Numbered from the stretch's first letter, positions 50,974-59,765 are shown. The stretch: 64,000 nt of DNA from Dyadobacter sp. CY347 (GCF_021502655.1 NZ_JAKFFT010000002.1:1116001-1180000), one strand, 5' to 3'. Translations and numbers: made by a program. The notes: a model not told the origin generated them from the sequence alone.

Positions 50974-52308
50974 ATGTTTCATAAGGCTTTTCGCTGGTTA
51001 CTTTTTATATCGTTTACCGCATTTTTTCAGAGTGCATTTTGTCAGTCGGTTTCGGTTCCCGGGAAGCCCTGGCTTTCAGAATATAATGTCTATAAAGAGT
51101 ATAAAGGCATATATGTTGTCAAGAAGATAACGATTCCATGCCGCGCCTACGAAACTTTCCTGGTTGATAACAATGGTAAAAAGCTGACGGCGGCTTATCG
51201 AGATATTGGTGATTTTTCGGGTGATCTGGCCGAGTTTGTGCCGATGGAACTGGACGAGGAAAAGCTTGGCCGCCACGGTTTTATCAACAGGAGAGGTGAG
51301 GTTGTGATCCAGCCGGTTTATGTTTCGACCGATAAGTTTTACGAGGGAAAAACGTGGGTAATTTATCGCTCCGGAAAGCAATATGGCCTTTCTTACATTG
51401 ATTCAACAGGAAAGGAAATTTACAAAGTCCCCATTCAATATTTCAGGAAAGACTTTCTGATCTCCGCTGCGAAAGTAGATATGGTTTGCAATCAGGACAC
51501 ACGGGAGGACATTCTCTGGTGGAAAGGCCGCAACTATTTTATTCTGAACTGGAATTTCAGTCCTTTTATTGAAAAGGAAGTGAAGAGTTCCAAGTACATT
51601 TATCACTTTTTATTTGAAGGTAAATACGGGATTATTAACAACAAAATGATCCTCCGTGTGCCTGTTTCGCTGGACGACATTGATCCGGAATATAAGTTTT
51701 CGGGCCAGGGAATGGAGCGGGTTAAATACGGCGATAAGTTTGGTTACATCAATGTTTTCACCGGCGAGCTCATCACGGATTTTTTATATACCGATACGCG
51801 TAAACCAACTTCCGGACTCTTTTGGGTTAAGAAAAATAATAAATGGGGCTGCATCGACAAAACTGGAAAAACGCGGATTCCATTCTTATATGACGAAGCA
51901 ACCGGCTTCACCAATGAAGACCGCTCGGCAGTAGCGATCAATGGAAAGTTTGGTCATATAGACAAAAAGGGAAAAGTCAGAACGCCGCTCAAATACGATT
52001 TTGCTTCCTACTACAACCGCGGCATTTCTATGGTCCGCATCGATGACAAATACGGTTACATCGACATCAACAACCGCTACATCATCGAGCCCATCTACGA
52101 CGAAGCGCTTCCATTCGATAAGGAAACAACCACCGTCGAACGACTATGGCTTAGGTTCGAACTTTCCATGAAAGGCGAAGAAAAGTTCATAGGCTTTTCC
52201 TACAAGCTGAATGCAATCTTCATCCTCATCGGCCTTGCATTGTTTATCTATGTCAACAGCTACATTTTCAAGCGCGTACAGCTGGCTCGGGCTCGTCAGA
52301 AGAAATAA
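50974..52308 (+). CDS. WG-repeat protein
   Basis: A 444-residue exported protein with a signal peptide (WLLFISFTAFFQSAFC) and a C-terminal transmembrane segment (AIFILIGLALFIYVNSYIF), so it is probably anchored. In between are several WG (beta-propeller-like) repeats such as YGLSYIDSTGKEIYKVPI, YGDKFGYINVFTGELITDFLY and KWGCIDKTGKTRIPFLYDEA. The repeats are thought to mediate binding; no enzyme domain is present. It lies just upstream of the HipB-like operon but on the same strand with a 109-base gap containing that operon's operator. Confidence 0.85.
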   Translation: MFHKAFRWLLFISFTAFFQSAFCQSVSVPGKPWLSEYNVYKEYKGIYVVKKITIPCRAYETFLVDNNGKKLTAAYRDIGDFSGDLAEFVPMELDEEKLGRHGFINRRGEVVIQPVYVSTDKFYEGKTWVIYRSGKQYGLSYIDSTGKEIYKVPIQYFRKDFLISAAKVDMVCNQDTREDILWWKGRNYFILNWNFSPFIEKEVKSSKYIYHFLFEGKYGIINNKMILRVPVSLDDIDPEYKFSGQGMERVKYGDKFGYINVFTGELITDFLYTDTRKPTSGLFWVKKNNKWGCIDKTGKTRIPFLYDEATGFTNEDRSAVAINGKFGHIDKKGKVRTPLKYDFASYYNRGISMVRIDDKYGYIDINNRYIIEPIYDEALPFDKETTTVERLWLRFELSMKGEEKFIGFSYKLNAIFILIGLALFIYVNSYIFKRVQLARARQKK

Positions 52309-52385
52309 TTATATTCATTCACATATAAACATACTCAAATTTATTATTTTGTATGTTAATGCATATAGTTTAAAAAATTCGAATA

Positions 52386-52411
52386 ACTTTATATGGAATA
52401 ACATATAAAGT
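52386..52411 (+). promoter_or_regulatory. Operator/promoter of the HipB-HipS-HipT-like operon
   Basis: A perfect 10-bp inverted repeat ACTTTATATG-6 nt-CATATAAAGT ends 6 bases before the HipB start. A near -7 box TAACTTTA (52384-52391) overlaps the left arm. A further half-site ACATATAAACAT lies at about 52320. Negative autoregulation by the HTH protein is expected. Confidence 0.6.
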
Positions 52412-52417
52412 GTTGCC

Positions 52418-52642
52418 ATGAGTCAACTTTCGCAATTTGTCAGAGAAAAAAGAAAACAAGCCAATCTTACACAGGAAGAATTTGCTGAACGGGCAGGTGT
52501 TGCTTTAACAGTGGTTCGTAAGATTGAGCAGGGTAAGGAAAACCTGAATCTCGAAAAGGTCAACCAAGTACTGAAGATGTTTGGGCACGTCCTGATTCCT
52601 GCAAATATGAAAGATCCATCGACTACAACCAATTTGCAATGA
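52418..52642 (+). CDS. HipB-like HTH antitoxin
   Basis: A 74-residue XRE-family DNA-binding protein: FVREKRKQANLTQEEFAERAGVALTVVRKIEQGKENLNLEKVNQVLKMFGHVL covers the HTH_3 domain (helices 2-3 around residues 16-36). It is short, without the C-terminal tail seen in E. coli HipB. Its stop overlaps the next start as ATGA (52639-52642), and a palindromic operator lies just upstream. Confidence 0.85.
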   Translation: MSQLSQFVREKRKQANLTQEEFAERAGVALTVVRKIEQGKENLNLEKVNQVLKMFGHVLIPANMKDPSTTTNLQ

Positions 52643-52971
52643 GAAGGGCTTCGATTTTTTATAAAGAACTGCTAGCCGGGATACTCACTGAAACGGATGA
52701 CGGTGAGTATCTTTTTGCGTATGATCCAAGTTACATTGCAGCCTATCCGAAGCAATTTATCACGTTCACCATGCCAGTAAGCAACCAGACGTATAAAGAC
52801 AACAGGCTTTTCCCGTTTTTTGAAGGACTTATACCAGAGGGATGGCTTTTGGATATTGCTTCTAAAAATTGGAAAATCAATCAAAATGATCGCATGGGTT
52901 TGCTTCTGGCTTGTTGCCACAACTGTATAGGAGCAGTAAGCGTTCAACCAATAACGGAGGATGGAGAATAG
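52639..52971 (+). CDS. HipS-like protein (separate HipA N-terminal subdomain)
   Basis: A 110-residue protein matching only the N-subdomain 1 of HipA (YKELLAGILTETDDGEYLFAYDPSYI ... MPVSNQTYKDNRLFPFFEGLIPEGWLLDIA). In classic HipA this is fused to the kinase; in the HipBST three-gene type the small part (HipS) is separate and acts as the antitoxin. The next gene, the kinase part, overlaps by 11 bases. Family identity of the split is inferred from domain order. Confidence 0.82.
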   Translation: MRRASIFYKELLAGILTETDDGEYLFAYDPSYIAAYPKQFITFTMPVSNQTYKDNRLFPFFEGLIPEGWLLDIASKNWKINQNDRMGLLLACCHNCIGAVSVQPITEDGE

Positions 52972-53914
52972 AAAATGTCTGTATTGTTACAAGTTAATGG
53001 AGGGTTCCGCAGAAGTGGATTTTCATTCGCATTGTAGCGTGGACTTTTTTGGAATGAAGCAAACTCCGCGTTTCGAATATTCTCTGGATCAGATGTCGGA
53101 GTTGGCAAAGAATGTAGTCGAGCGTAGCATTGCTGTTCCGGGTGTCCAGCCTAAGTTATCGCTCTCATTGGTAAACGATGCGTTGGGCAACCGAAGTAGC
53201 GGGCGGTTGACTGTTGTCGGGGCGTTAGGGGGGAACTATATCTTCAAGCCGCCTATGGAGCGATATCCTGAAATGACTCAAAATGAGCATGTAACAATGC
53301 GTATAGCCGAGGCTTTTGGTATTAAAACTGTAAAATCAAGCTTGATCCGGTTGCAATCCGGTGAGCTGGCATACATTACTAAAAGGATAGATCGAACTGA
53401 GAATGGTGAGAAGATCCATATGCTGGATATGTTTCAGATTCTGGAAGCTTTCGACAAATATAGAGGGTCCATGGAAAGAATTGGAAGGGCGCTGAGGTCA
53501 CATTCGGCAAACACATTGTTAGATCAATTGTATTTCTTCGAACTCAGCATTTTCAGTTTTCTGACGGGGAATAACGATATGCATCTGAAAAATTTTTCGA
53601 TGATCAATTCAGGAAATGATTGGTCGTTATCTCCTGCTTATGACTTGCTGAATGTAACAATTGTTAATCCGGATGACGCCGAGGAACTTGCCCTGACACT
53701 CGAAGGAAAGAGGCAGAAGTTTAAAAGAGAGCATTTCGATAGGTTAGGCAAAGGATTAGACTTGAATGCTAAGCAGATAGCAGGAGTGTTTCGCCGTTTC
53801 GAAAAAAATAAAACTATTGCATTACAATGGATCGATGACAGCTTTTTGTCCGACAAATTAAAAGCGGACTATAAAGCACTTCTCGAAGCGAGATATCAGC
53901 GTTTAATGAGCTGA
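52961..53914 (+). CDS. HipT-like Ser/Thr kinase toxin
   Basis: The kinase part of a HipA-type toxin, 317 residues. It begins with a Cys/His cluster (CLYC, residues 6-9, then HSHC 22-25), perhaps a zinc site. The loop SIAVPGVQPKLSLSL (56-70) and GALGGNYIFKPP (87-98) form the nucleotide region; catalytic NDMHLKNF (205-212, Asp206 and Asn211) and the metal PAYDLLN (225-231) are complete. In relatives the kinase phosphorylates an aminoacyl-tRNA synthetase and stops growth. Position after HipB and HipS-like genes gives the hipB-hipS-hipT order. All catalytic residues are present, so it could be active. Confidence 0.87.
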   Translation: MENRKCLYCYKLMEGSAEVDFHSHCSVDFFGMKQTPRFEYSLDQMSELAKNVVERSIAVPGVQPKLSLSLVNDALGNRSSGRLTVVGALGGNYIFKPPMERYPEMTQNEHVTMRIAEAFGIKTVKSSLIRLQSGELAYITKRIDRTENGEKIHMLDMFQILEAFDKYRGSMERIGRALRSHSANTLLDQLYFFELSIFSFLTGNNDMHLKNFSMINSGNDWSLSPAYDLLNVTIVNPDDAEELALTLEGKRQKFKREHFDRLGKGLDLNAKQIAGVFRRFEKNKTIALQWIDDSFLSDKLKADYKALLEARYQRLMS

Positions 53915-53925
53915 AAATATTTTCC

Positions 53926-54582
53926 CTAACCCACCTTCAACCACCCAGTAACACTCATCCTTGGCTTATTAGTCAGCAGGACTTCGTGTTCCAGTTCGCT
54001 GCTTTTGAAGAAGACGCTTTTGCCGTTGGTGGGAGATATATCCTGTTCGTGATTGGCGTTGTGAATGCGTAGTTCGCCGCCGTCTGTCGCGGTCCAGTCG
54101 GTGTTCAGATACATGATCATTGAATATTGGCGGCTGGGATTGTTGCGGAACTGGTCGAAATGCTTTTTGTAAAAACTTCCCGTCTTGTAAAATGCGTAAT
54201 GAAATTCGTATCCGGTGATGCCTGTGTAACAAGTGCGGTTCAAATGTTCCACAAACCCGTCCATAAGATCAAAAAAGTCGTTTTCGTGCGGATCGTTGTG
54301 TTTACGGTCGAGCCAGTAAATGCTGTCGCTGCGGTATAATTTGTTGTGGACAACCGCTGTGTCATTTCCTGTTCCGGCCGAAAGTAGCTGGTTGGTTTCC
54401 AGCAGCGATATGAGATTGGATTTGAGACTTGACGCAAGCGATTTGCTCAGAAAGTCTTCGGCTATGCCTACTTTGTTGTCGATGTAGCTGTCGATCAGTT
54501 CATTAAAGATGGTTTGCAAATGAGATTGATAACCGATCCGGCGGTTTCCGGGTCTTGTGAAGATAACGTTATTCGGTTGCAT
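53926..54582 (-). CDS. 2OG-Fe(II) oxygenase (prolyl 4-hydroxylase-type)
   Basis: A 218-residue dioxygenase. From ATG 54582 (GTG 54588 adds two residues). The jelly-roll core has the iron triad HxD...H: KKHFDQFRNN supplies His and Asp, and ELEHEVLL the distal His; the 2OG-binding Arg appears in KPRMSVTGW near the end. The sequence HFDQFRNNPSRQYSMIMYLNTDW is characteristic of P4H-type 2OG oxygenases. The substrate (a protein proline or other) cannot be inferred. Lies tail-to-tail with the HipT-like gene (11 bases) and next to a DNA glycosylase of the same strand. Confidence 0.88.
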   Translation of the reverse strand: MQPNNVIFTRPGNRRIGYQSHLQTIFNELIDSYIDNKVGIAEDFLSKSLASSLKSNLISLLETNQLLSAGTGNDTAVVHNKLYRSDSIYWLDRKHNDPHENDFFDLMDGFVEHLNRTCYTGITGYEFHYAFYKTGSFYKKHFDQFRNNPSRQYSMIMYLNTDWTATDGGELRIHNANHEQDISPTNGKSVFFKSSELEHEVLLTNKPRMSVTGWLKVG

Positions 54583-54594
54583 TATCACGCAAGC

Positions 54595-54714
54595 TCACTT
54601 TCCATAGAGCGCCTGGCAATTTTCACAGAAGTAACTTCTCCTCTTCGTTTTGCCCAGATATTCCTTATGAAACGGGATCAGGCAGCGTGGACACATTTTT
54701 TTTGTGTGCGCCAG
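54595..54714 (-). pseudogene. Detached zinc finger of the Fpg/Nei-type glycosylase
   Basis: In the same frame, directly after the TGA 54715-54717, the sequence continues LAHTKKMCPRCLIPFHKEYL and KTKRRSYFCENCQALYGK to TGA 54595-54597. CPRC ... CENC is the C-terminal zinc finger that Fpg/Nei enzymes need for DNA binding. In relatives I recall KKHWLAHTK at this point, so the TGA replaces a tryptophan codon (TGG). Confidence 0.7.
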
Positions 54715-55335
54715 TCAGTGTTTCTTTAACGTAAATTCTTTTTTCCAATGCAAAAAATCAAAACTATAACGGCTCGTTTCCGTAACCAATTCTTCAAGCT
54801 TGGCTTTTGGTAACATGCCGACAAGGGACAACGGGTGGACCTGAATGCGGAAAAGGACTTCGTTTTTTATAATGTTGCCGCTCCCGGAAAAAATATTCTG
54901 GTCTAACAGCGCATCGCAAGCGAGCATCTTAGGCGCAGCTTTCAGCTTGTCAATGGCCTGCTCCGGGCTCCATTGATCCGACATTATATCGCTGCTCCAA
55001 TCATAGATCGCATCGGCCGGCTGATCCAGGATAGCCACGGAGCATGCGTAAAAATTCAGCTCAGCATCATCGAAAACCAGGGTTAGACGGGGAGGTGTTT
55101 TCTTGCGCTCGTTAATGAGATACGAACCAAAAAGCATGAAATGGATCCGCAATGTAAAATCCTCAAAACACACCAGAAAATGCTTTCCCCAGGATCTGAA
55201 AGCAAGCACTTTCTGGTCGGTTAATCGATCTGTATCGATCTTGGAATTGCCTTCTGCAAGTCGGATCACGGCATTTTCCAGATGCAGCGCGTCGACCGCT
55301 TCCCTCAAAATAACAATAGACGGTCCCTCAGGCAT
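54715..55335 (-). CDS. Fpg/Nei-family DNA glycosylase, zinc finger cut off by an in-frame stop
   Basis: Base-excision repair glycosylase/AP lyase of the endonuclease VIII/Fpg family. The 206-residue frame starts MPEGPSIVILREAVDAL; catalytic Pro2 and Glu3 are at the N-terminus as in Fpg/Nei (PE helix). The H2TH region (LACDALLDQNIFSGSGNIIKNEVLFRIQVHP) is intact. It stops at KKEFTLKKH just before the zinc finger, which is encoded in frame after the TGA; together they make about 246 codons, the normal size. Loss of the finger usually kills activity in this family. A sequencing error, readthrough or recent inactivation would all fit. Confidence 0.82.
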   Translation of the reverse strand: MPEGPSIVILREAVDALHLENAVIRLAEGNSKIDTDRLTDQKVLAFRSWGKHFLVCFEDFTLRIHFMLFGSYLINERKKTPPRLTLVFDDAELNFYACSVAILDQPADAIYDWSSDIMSDQWSPEQAIDKLKAAPKMLACDALLDQNIFSGSGNIIKNEVLFRIQVHPLSLVGMLPKAKLEELVTETSRYSFDFLHWKKEFTLKKH

Positions 55336-55450
55336 AATGTAATTTGTTAATGTTAAGCCCGATTGGCCTTATCAAACAATAATGCCAGTCGCACCGCGTT
55401 TGAGTAAGTCGAGCCTCAACTTCACTTTTAACCAAAACCAGTTTACAGCA

Positions 55451-55696
55451 ATGGGAAAAGGTAAAGATCTGTTTGGATATTATAATGATCTCGCGAAAGC
55501 AAAGGGTCCACAAAGCGAGGAAAGCGAATATGCGGGTGTTCTTTTCCAGGCGCTTCTGATGGTGGGCGAACGCCGTGTATTCGAACTTTTGGAAGAGGCC
55601 GATGCAACAGGCAAAAAACTGCAACTGCAAGCCTCCGCAGTGCCGGCCGGAAAAGACGATTGTCCTGATTGCATTGTACTGGTTGACAAGGACTGA
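55451..55696 (+). CDS. Hypothetical small protein
   Basis: An 81-residue acidic/basic protein from ATG 55451 (an earlier in-frame start at 55382 lies in a region of different character and was not used). It reads MGKGKDLFGYYNDLAKAKGP ... FQALLMVGERRVFELLEEADATGKKLQL and ends with CPDCIVLVDKD, containing a CxxC pair. Family not recognised. It is divergent from the glycosylase and upstream of the channel gene but separated by 121 bases. Confidence 0.6.
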   Translation: MGKGKDLFGYYNDLAKAKGPQSEESEYAGVLFQALLMVGERRVFELLEEADATGKKLQLQASAVPAGKDDCPDCIVLVDKD

Positions 55697-55817
55697 CGTA
55701 GAAATTGGGTAAAAATCCGGGCTGCGTATAACGGGGCGCGGTTGCTGCTGAACGGGCGGCTGGTATGATTTTTAGTCTGAAAAAAGCAATTTAATGTTCC
55801 TGCACAGCTAGAATCAT

Positions 55818-58142
55818 ATGACCAAAAGTAAATTCTTTTCAACGCTATTAATAATTATGCTGCTATCGCTCCGGATCGCAGCGCAAGACACCACAAAGAA
55901 AGCCACCCGCTCAATTGCTATTCCCGACACGCTTTTATTTAGAATAGAGAAAGCGCAAGCAGTTATCACCCAGATCAATGCAGCCAATAAAAAGGGTTAC
56001 GACAGTGATGTAATCAAAAAAGAACTTGTTGGCGTTAAGCGTAATGTAGACCAGATTCAAGCAGCAGTAGGCGTTGAAAGTGCCATTCCAAGCAGCAAGG
56101 ATTTACAGAATTATAAACTGATGCTTACCGATGTGCAGCAGCGCACCGGCCAGTGGCGAAAAACCCTGAGTAAGCACAATGGCGACCTGCAATTACTGTC
56201 GGAACAGGTTATTCAATTCAGCCGTGATTCACTTTTGGACATACAGGCGGGTGATAGCACGCAAAAGAAACTTTACTCGGGGCAAATTGCTGATTTAAAA
56301 TTGAAATTGCAGGAAGCGGGCAAGACCACAACGGCCAATCTGGACACGGTTAGCAGCCTACTTGCCGAAGTTTCGGAGGTTTTTTTTCGTGCTAATGATC
56401 TTGAAACCACGATCAATGACTATATCAAGGAATCCGGCCGAAACTTGCTGGGTAAGGAGTCCAGCTACATCTGGAAAGCGCCTCCGGGAAATGTAAACGG
56501 CAGCGTCAACGACATTATTAAAGTTTCCTATACGGGTCAAAATAAGATCCTGCGCTATTTTTTGCAGTCGACCTGGGACAATCGCGTGCTGCTCTTTCTG
56601 TTTTGCATTGGGTTTTTTGCCTGGATCTTTGTCAATTTTCGCCTGGCAGCATCTGCCGCCATCGGTAGGGAAATTGGGCAATTGGATTTTAAATACATTA
56701 ATCCAAAGCCGATACTGGCCACCTTCATCATCCTTTTCAACATTACCCCCCTATTTGAACCGCGGTCGCCATCGATTTACATTGAGCTGAACCAGTTTTT
56801 GCTTTTGATCACGATGACCATCTTCTTTATGAAGAGGCTTTCCGGGCAGCAGCTGGTCTGGTGGTTTTCCGTGCTCATTATTTACGTGCTCACCATTATC
56901 AGCAACATCATTGTAGGGGAATCTTTCCTGTCGAGGCTTGCCTTGATGTCACTTAATTTGGGTTCTATTGCATTCGGAGTATGGTTTTTCAGGAAATTGC
57001 GGGAGGTGAAAATGGAGGAAAAATTCATCAAGCCGGTCCTGATCATCTACATTGTTTTAAACATTCTCGCAGTGATCCTTAATACGCTGGGACGCATTTC
57101 ATTAGCTAAAAATTTCAACATAACTGCAATCAGCGGACTCATTCAGGTGCTGAGCCTGGGCATTTTTGTGCACATTGTTTTGGAGGCGCTGGATCTGCAT
57201 ATGAAGGTTAGCGTGGCGTCGAAAAGGCTGTTTTCTCGTGTCAACATCGAGAAAAGCCGTGTGACATTTACGAAAATAATGTCGTTCATTTCGGTGCTTT
57301 TGTGGATTCTGGTTTTCTGCATTAACCTCAACATCATTGAGCCGATATTCGGATTTTTGCTGGATATCCTTGAAAAAGAACGCACGTTCGGCTCTGTCAC
57401 ATTTACTTTGGAAAATGTGCTTTTCTTCTCCGTCATCATCTGGCTGGCAAACAAATTTCAAAAACATATCGACCTGCTGTTTTCAGGACCGGATGTCAAT
57501 TTTACTGCTGATTCTGTGCATAAGGGTTCCAAACTCGCGCTTGTCAGGCTGATCATCATTGTAGTTGGCTTCCTGGTGGCCATCACTGTCTCAGGCGTTC
57601 CGCTCAGCAAGATCACCGTTTTGCTGGGAGCGTTGGGTGTGGGTATCGGGCTTGGAATGCAGAACATTGTCAACAACTTCGTATCCGGGATTATCCTGAT
57701 TTTTGAAAAACCTTTTACAATCGGAGATTATATTGAGCTGGCCGACAAGAAGGGAAAGGTGCTCGACATCGGGATCCGTTCCAGCCGGATGCTTACTCCG
57801 CAAGGTTCAAAAGTGATTATTCCAAACGGTGATCTGCTATCGGGAAGGCTGGTCAATTATACGACGAGCGATGCGCGTTTGAAATCTGAAATCACCTTCA
57901 AAGTCAGCACCGACGCGGATCTGGAAAAAGTCAAGAAAATAATCAATGACATTGTTGACAATGCAGAAGGCGTTGTCAGGAAAGCACCCCGGCAAGTCCT
58001 GTTCAACGCCATTACAGGCGATAGCATTGAGCTCAAAATCCTGGTTTGGCTGAATAGCGTTTATTCAGAAACGACTTATAAAAGCTATGTGTTAGAGCAA
58101 ATCCTGATTCGTTTCAAAGCCAGTGAGATCAAGGTAATGTAG
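55818..58142 (+). CDS. Mechanosensitive ion channel, MscS family (large type)
   Basis: A 774-residue inner-membrane channel that releases solutes on hypo-osmotic shock. Signal peptide and a long helical periplasmic part (about residues 30-230), then around ten hydrophobic segments (first VLLFLFCIGFFAWIFVNFRL near 255), then the MscS core: the pore helix LLGALGVGIGLGMQNIVNNFVSGIILIFEKPFTIGDYIEL (from about 605) and the beta domain GKVLDIGIRSSRMLTPQGSKVIIPNG. The C-terminal alpha/beta domain ends at the stop. The large N-terminal extension is of the MscK/YbdG kind. Stands alone. Confidence 0.93.
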   Translation: MTKSKFFSTLLIIMLLSLRIAAQDTTKKATRSIAIPDTLLFRIEKAQAVITQINAANKKGYDSDVIKKELVGVKRNVDQIQAAVGVESAIPSSKDLQNYKLMLTDVQQRTGQWRKTLSKHNGDLQLLSEQVIQFSRDSLLDIQAGDSTQKKLYSGQIADLKLKLQEAGKTTTANLDTVSSLLAEVSEVFFRANDLETTINDYIKESGRNLLGKESSYIWKAPPGNVNGSVNDIIKVSYTGQNKILRYFLQSTWDNRVLLFLFCIGFFAWIFVNFRLAASAAIGREIGQLDFKYINPKPILATFIILFNITPLFEPRSPSIYIELNQFLLLITMTIFFMKRLSGQQLVWWFSVLIIYVLTIISNIIVGESFLSRLALMSLNLGSIAFGVWFFRKLREVKMEEKFIKPVLIIYIVLNILAVILNTLGRISLAKNFNITAISGLIQVLSLGIFVHIVLEALDLHMKVSVASKRLFSRVNIEKSRVTFTKIMSFISVLLWILVFCINLNIIEPIFGFLLDILEKERTFGSVTFTLENVLFFSVIIWLANKFQKHIDLLFSGPDVNFTADSVHKGSKLALVRLIIIVVGFLVAITVSGVPLSKITVLLGALGVGIGLGMQNIVNNFVSGIILIFEKPFTIGDYIELADKKGKVLDIGIRSSRMLTPQGSKVIIPNGDLLSGRLVNYTTSDARLKSEITFKVSTDADLEKVKKIINDIVDNAEGVVRKAPRQVLFNAITGDSIELKILVWLNSVYSETTYKSYVLEQILIRFKASEIKVM

Positions 58143-58191
58143 ATTCCAGATTGATAGGGACACCATTATGGAATTTTAAATGCATTTTTAA

Positions 58192-58205
58192 GTTCAGAAC
58201 TGAAC
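58192..58205. promoter_or_regulatory. Small palindrome upstream of the aldolase gene
   Basis: GTTCAG-AA-CTGAAC, 6-bp arms, 16 bases before the ATG. It may be an operator for a regulator of the aldolase; no regulator gene lies nearby. Confidence 0.35.
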
Positions 58206-58221
58206 ATTAAAAAGATAACAT

Positions 58222-58860
58222 ATGAGTGAACGTGCATTTTCGTGGGAGTTGTTTAACAAAGCGCCTCTGGTAGGCATTATCCGTAATATTTCGCCCGAAG
58301 ATGTGCAAAGAATCCTGCCCATTTACAAGGAAGCCGGATTGACGACCATTGAAATTACTATGAACACGCCGGGTGCTGCTGAAATGATCAGGCTAGCACT
58401 GGAAACCGAAGGCGAAGGGCTTAATATCGGTGCAGGAACGGTCTGTACCAAAGATGATCTGGAAATAGCCTTGGAAGCTGGCACCCAGTTTATTGTAACA
58501 CCGATTATCAATAAAAAAGTAATCAAATCCTGCGTGAAAAAGAAGGTGCCCATTTTCCCGGGTGCATTCACGCCGACAGAGATTTACAATGCCTGGACAC
58601 TGGGCGCATCGATGGTAAAGATCTATCCCGCAACCTCACTGGGTCCGGAATATATCAAAGATTTGAAGGCTCCCATGAACCAACTGAAACTACTTCCAAC
58701 GGGTGGCATTGGTCTGGAAAATATGAGCGCTTTCCTGAAAGCCGGTGCCAATGGGCTCGGGGTAGGCGGGCAGCTATTTGATAAAAAAATGATTTTGGAA
58801 AAGGACTGGGAAGGCCTTAAAGAGCATTTTCGCCAGTTTTACAGCAAGCTTGGATCGTAA
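58222..58860 (+). CDS. eda: KDPG/KHG aldolase (bifunctional)
   Basis: Class I aldolase of 212 residues splitting 2-keto-3-deoxy-6-phosphogluconate (or KHG) to pyruvate and an aldehyde. The Schiff-base Lys is in MVKIYPATSLGP (near residue 133); the catalytic Glu is in TIEITMNTPGAAEMI (near residue 45), and GAGTVCTKDDL, VTPIIN, PGAFTPTEI and LLPTGGIGLENM are all conserved. No edd or sugar kinase is beside it, so which sugar acid route it serves cannot be seen. A palindrome precedes the start and a stem-loop follows. Confidence 0.9.
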   Translation: MSERAFSWELFNKAPLVGIIRNISPEDVQRILPIYKEAGLTTIEITMNTPGAAEMIRLALETEGEGLNIGAGTVCTKDDLEIALEAGTQFIVTPIINKKVIKSCVKKKVPIFPGAFTPTEIYNAWTLGASMVKIYPATSLGPEYIKDLKAPMNQLKLLPTGGIGLENMSAFLKAGANGLGVGGQLFDKKMILEKDWEGLKEHFRQFYSKLGS

Positions 58861-58909
58861 TATTGAAGCGCTGCGAATTGGATTTAATGTTTTTGATAAA
58901 TCAGAAATA

Positions 58910-58943
58910 ACAAAGGCCGCTTGCAAATTGCAGCGGCCTTTGT
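58910..58943. terminator. Bidirectional stem-loop between eda and DUF3072 gene
   Basis: Perfect 11-bp stem ACAAAGGCCGC/GCGGCCTTTGT with a 12-base loop, midway between two convergent genes. No long T run, but the AAT-rich flank fits a terminator working for both. Confidence 0.65.
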
Positions 58944-58970
58944 CTCATCATTTAAAATTATGAATGTCGC

Positions 58971-59207
58971 CTATTTCAGGCCACGGCCTGTTTTATGCTG
59001 CAATTCATCGATTCTTTTTGAAGCTTCTGCCTTGCTTAATGTTTCAACAAATTCCTCACCGGCTTCGTCAGAAAGCGTCTTCAAATAGGATTGCTGCGCA
59101 CCGGTCATCGGTTCGTCTCCCGTAGTCCACTCATTAGGATCTTTGACAGTGTTAGACCCTTTGATTTGATCGTTTTCGTCCGGTTCGTTTTTATTTATAT
59201 CAGCCAT
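58971..59207 (-). CDS. DUF3072 protein
   Basis: A 78-residue small soluble protein from ATG 59207; the longer frame to 59258 adds non-conserved residues. MTGAQQSYLKTLSDEAGEEFVETLSKAEASKRIDELQ is the DUF3072 signature, preceded by an acidic segment. The protein is uncharacterised; no enzyme motif is present. It is convergent with eda. Confidence 0.8.
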   Translation of the reverse strand: MADINKNEPDENDQIKGSNTVKDPNEWTTGDEPMTGAQQSYLKTLSDEAGEEFVETLSKAEASKRIDELQHKTGRGLK

Positions 59208-59261
59208 TGTTATATCAGTTTTTTCAATTGATATAAAAAAACTGAGCCAGATGTTCAAGTT

Positions 59262-59765
59262 TTGAATATTGGGTTTAATGTTGCCGATCAGGATAGTGAG
59301 CTGCGATTATTACTGGACAAAATTTACAGAGTGACCGCCCTTCTGGGCATCATGGTTCCTGTGACATTCCTGCTGGATTTGTTGATGGCAATGAAAAGCC
59401 TGAACAACGAGCGCGAAACAAAGCCGGTGATTTTAAGGGAAGCTCTGAAAGTAGCGGCTATCATTAGCATTTTGTTCTTTGGAATGAGTTTCGTTGGTGA
59501 AAGTTATCCTCGAAAACCCGATTTGGTATCAGTTATCCTGCTTGGGGTAATTGATCATCCAGCCAATGCCGAATTTGTCATGAAAACTGCCGAAGTAGTC
59601 GCCCCAGAATGTATCTTCCATTGCCATTTCAATTTCACCGCCCTCAGAAAGCCCTGCAAACAGACGGTCCGCTTCGTCGCGGCCATCGGTGAATACGGAA
59701 ATGTAAGCGTAGTTGCCAGTAACCAGTTTATGCCCCATAGACGGAACAATGTCCGAGGCCATTAG
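59262..59765 (+). CDS. Doubtful membrane-protein frame antisense to a VOC gene
   Basis: A TTG-started frame. The first ~90 residues contain two hydrophobic segments (LLGIMVPVTFLLDLLMA, VAAIISILFFGMSFVG) and charged loops with ordinary codon use, but from 59529 it runs antisense through the well supported VOC gene. The part before 59529 could be a real small protein whose end has been changed, or chance. No family recognised. Confidence 0.2.
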   Translation: MNIGFNVADQDSELRLLLDKIYRVTALLGIMVPVTFLLDLLMAMKSLNNERETKPVILREALKVAAIISILFFGMSFVGESYPRKPDLVSVILLGVIDHPANAEFVMKTAEVVAPECIFHCHFNFTALRKPCKQTVRFVAAIGEYGNVSVVASNQFMPHRRNNVRGH

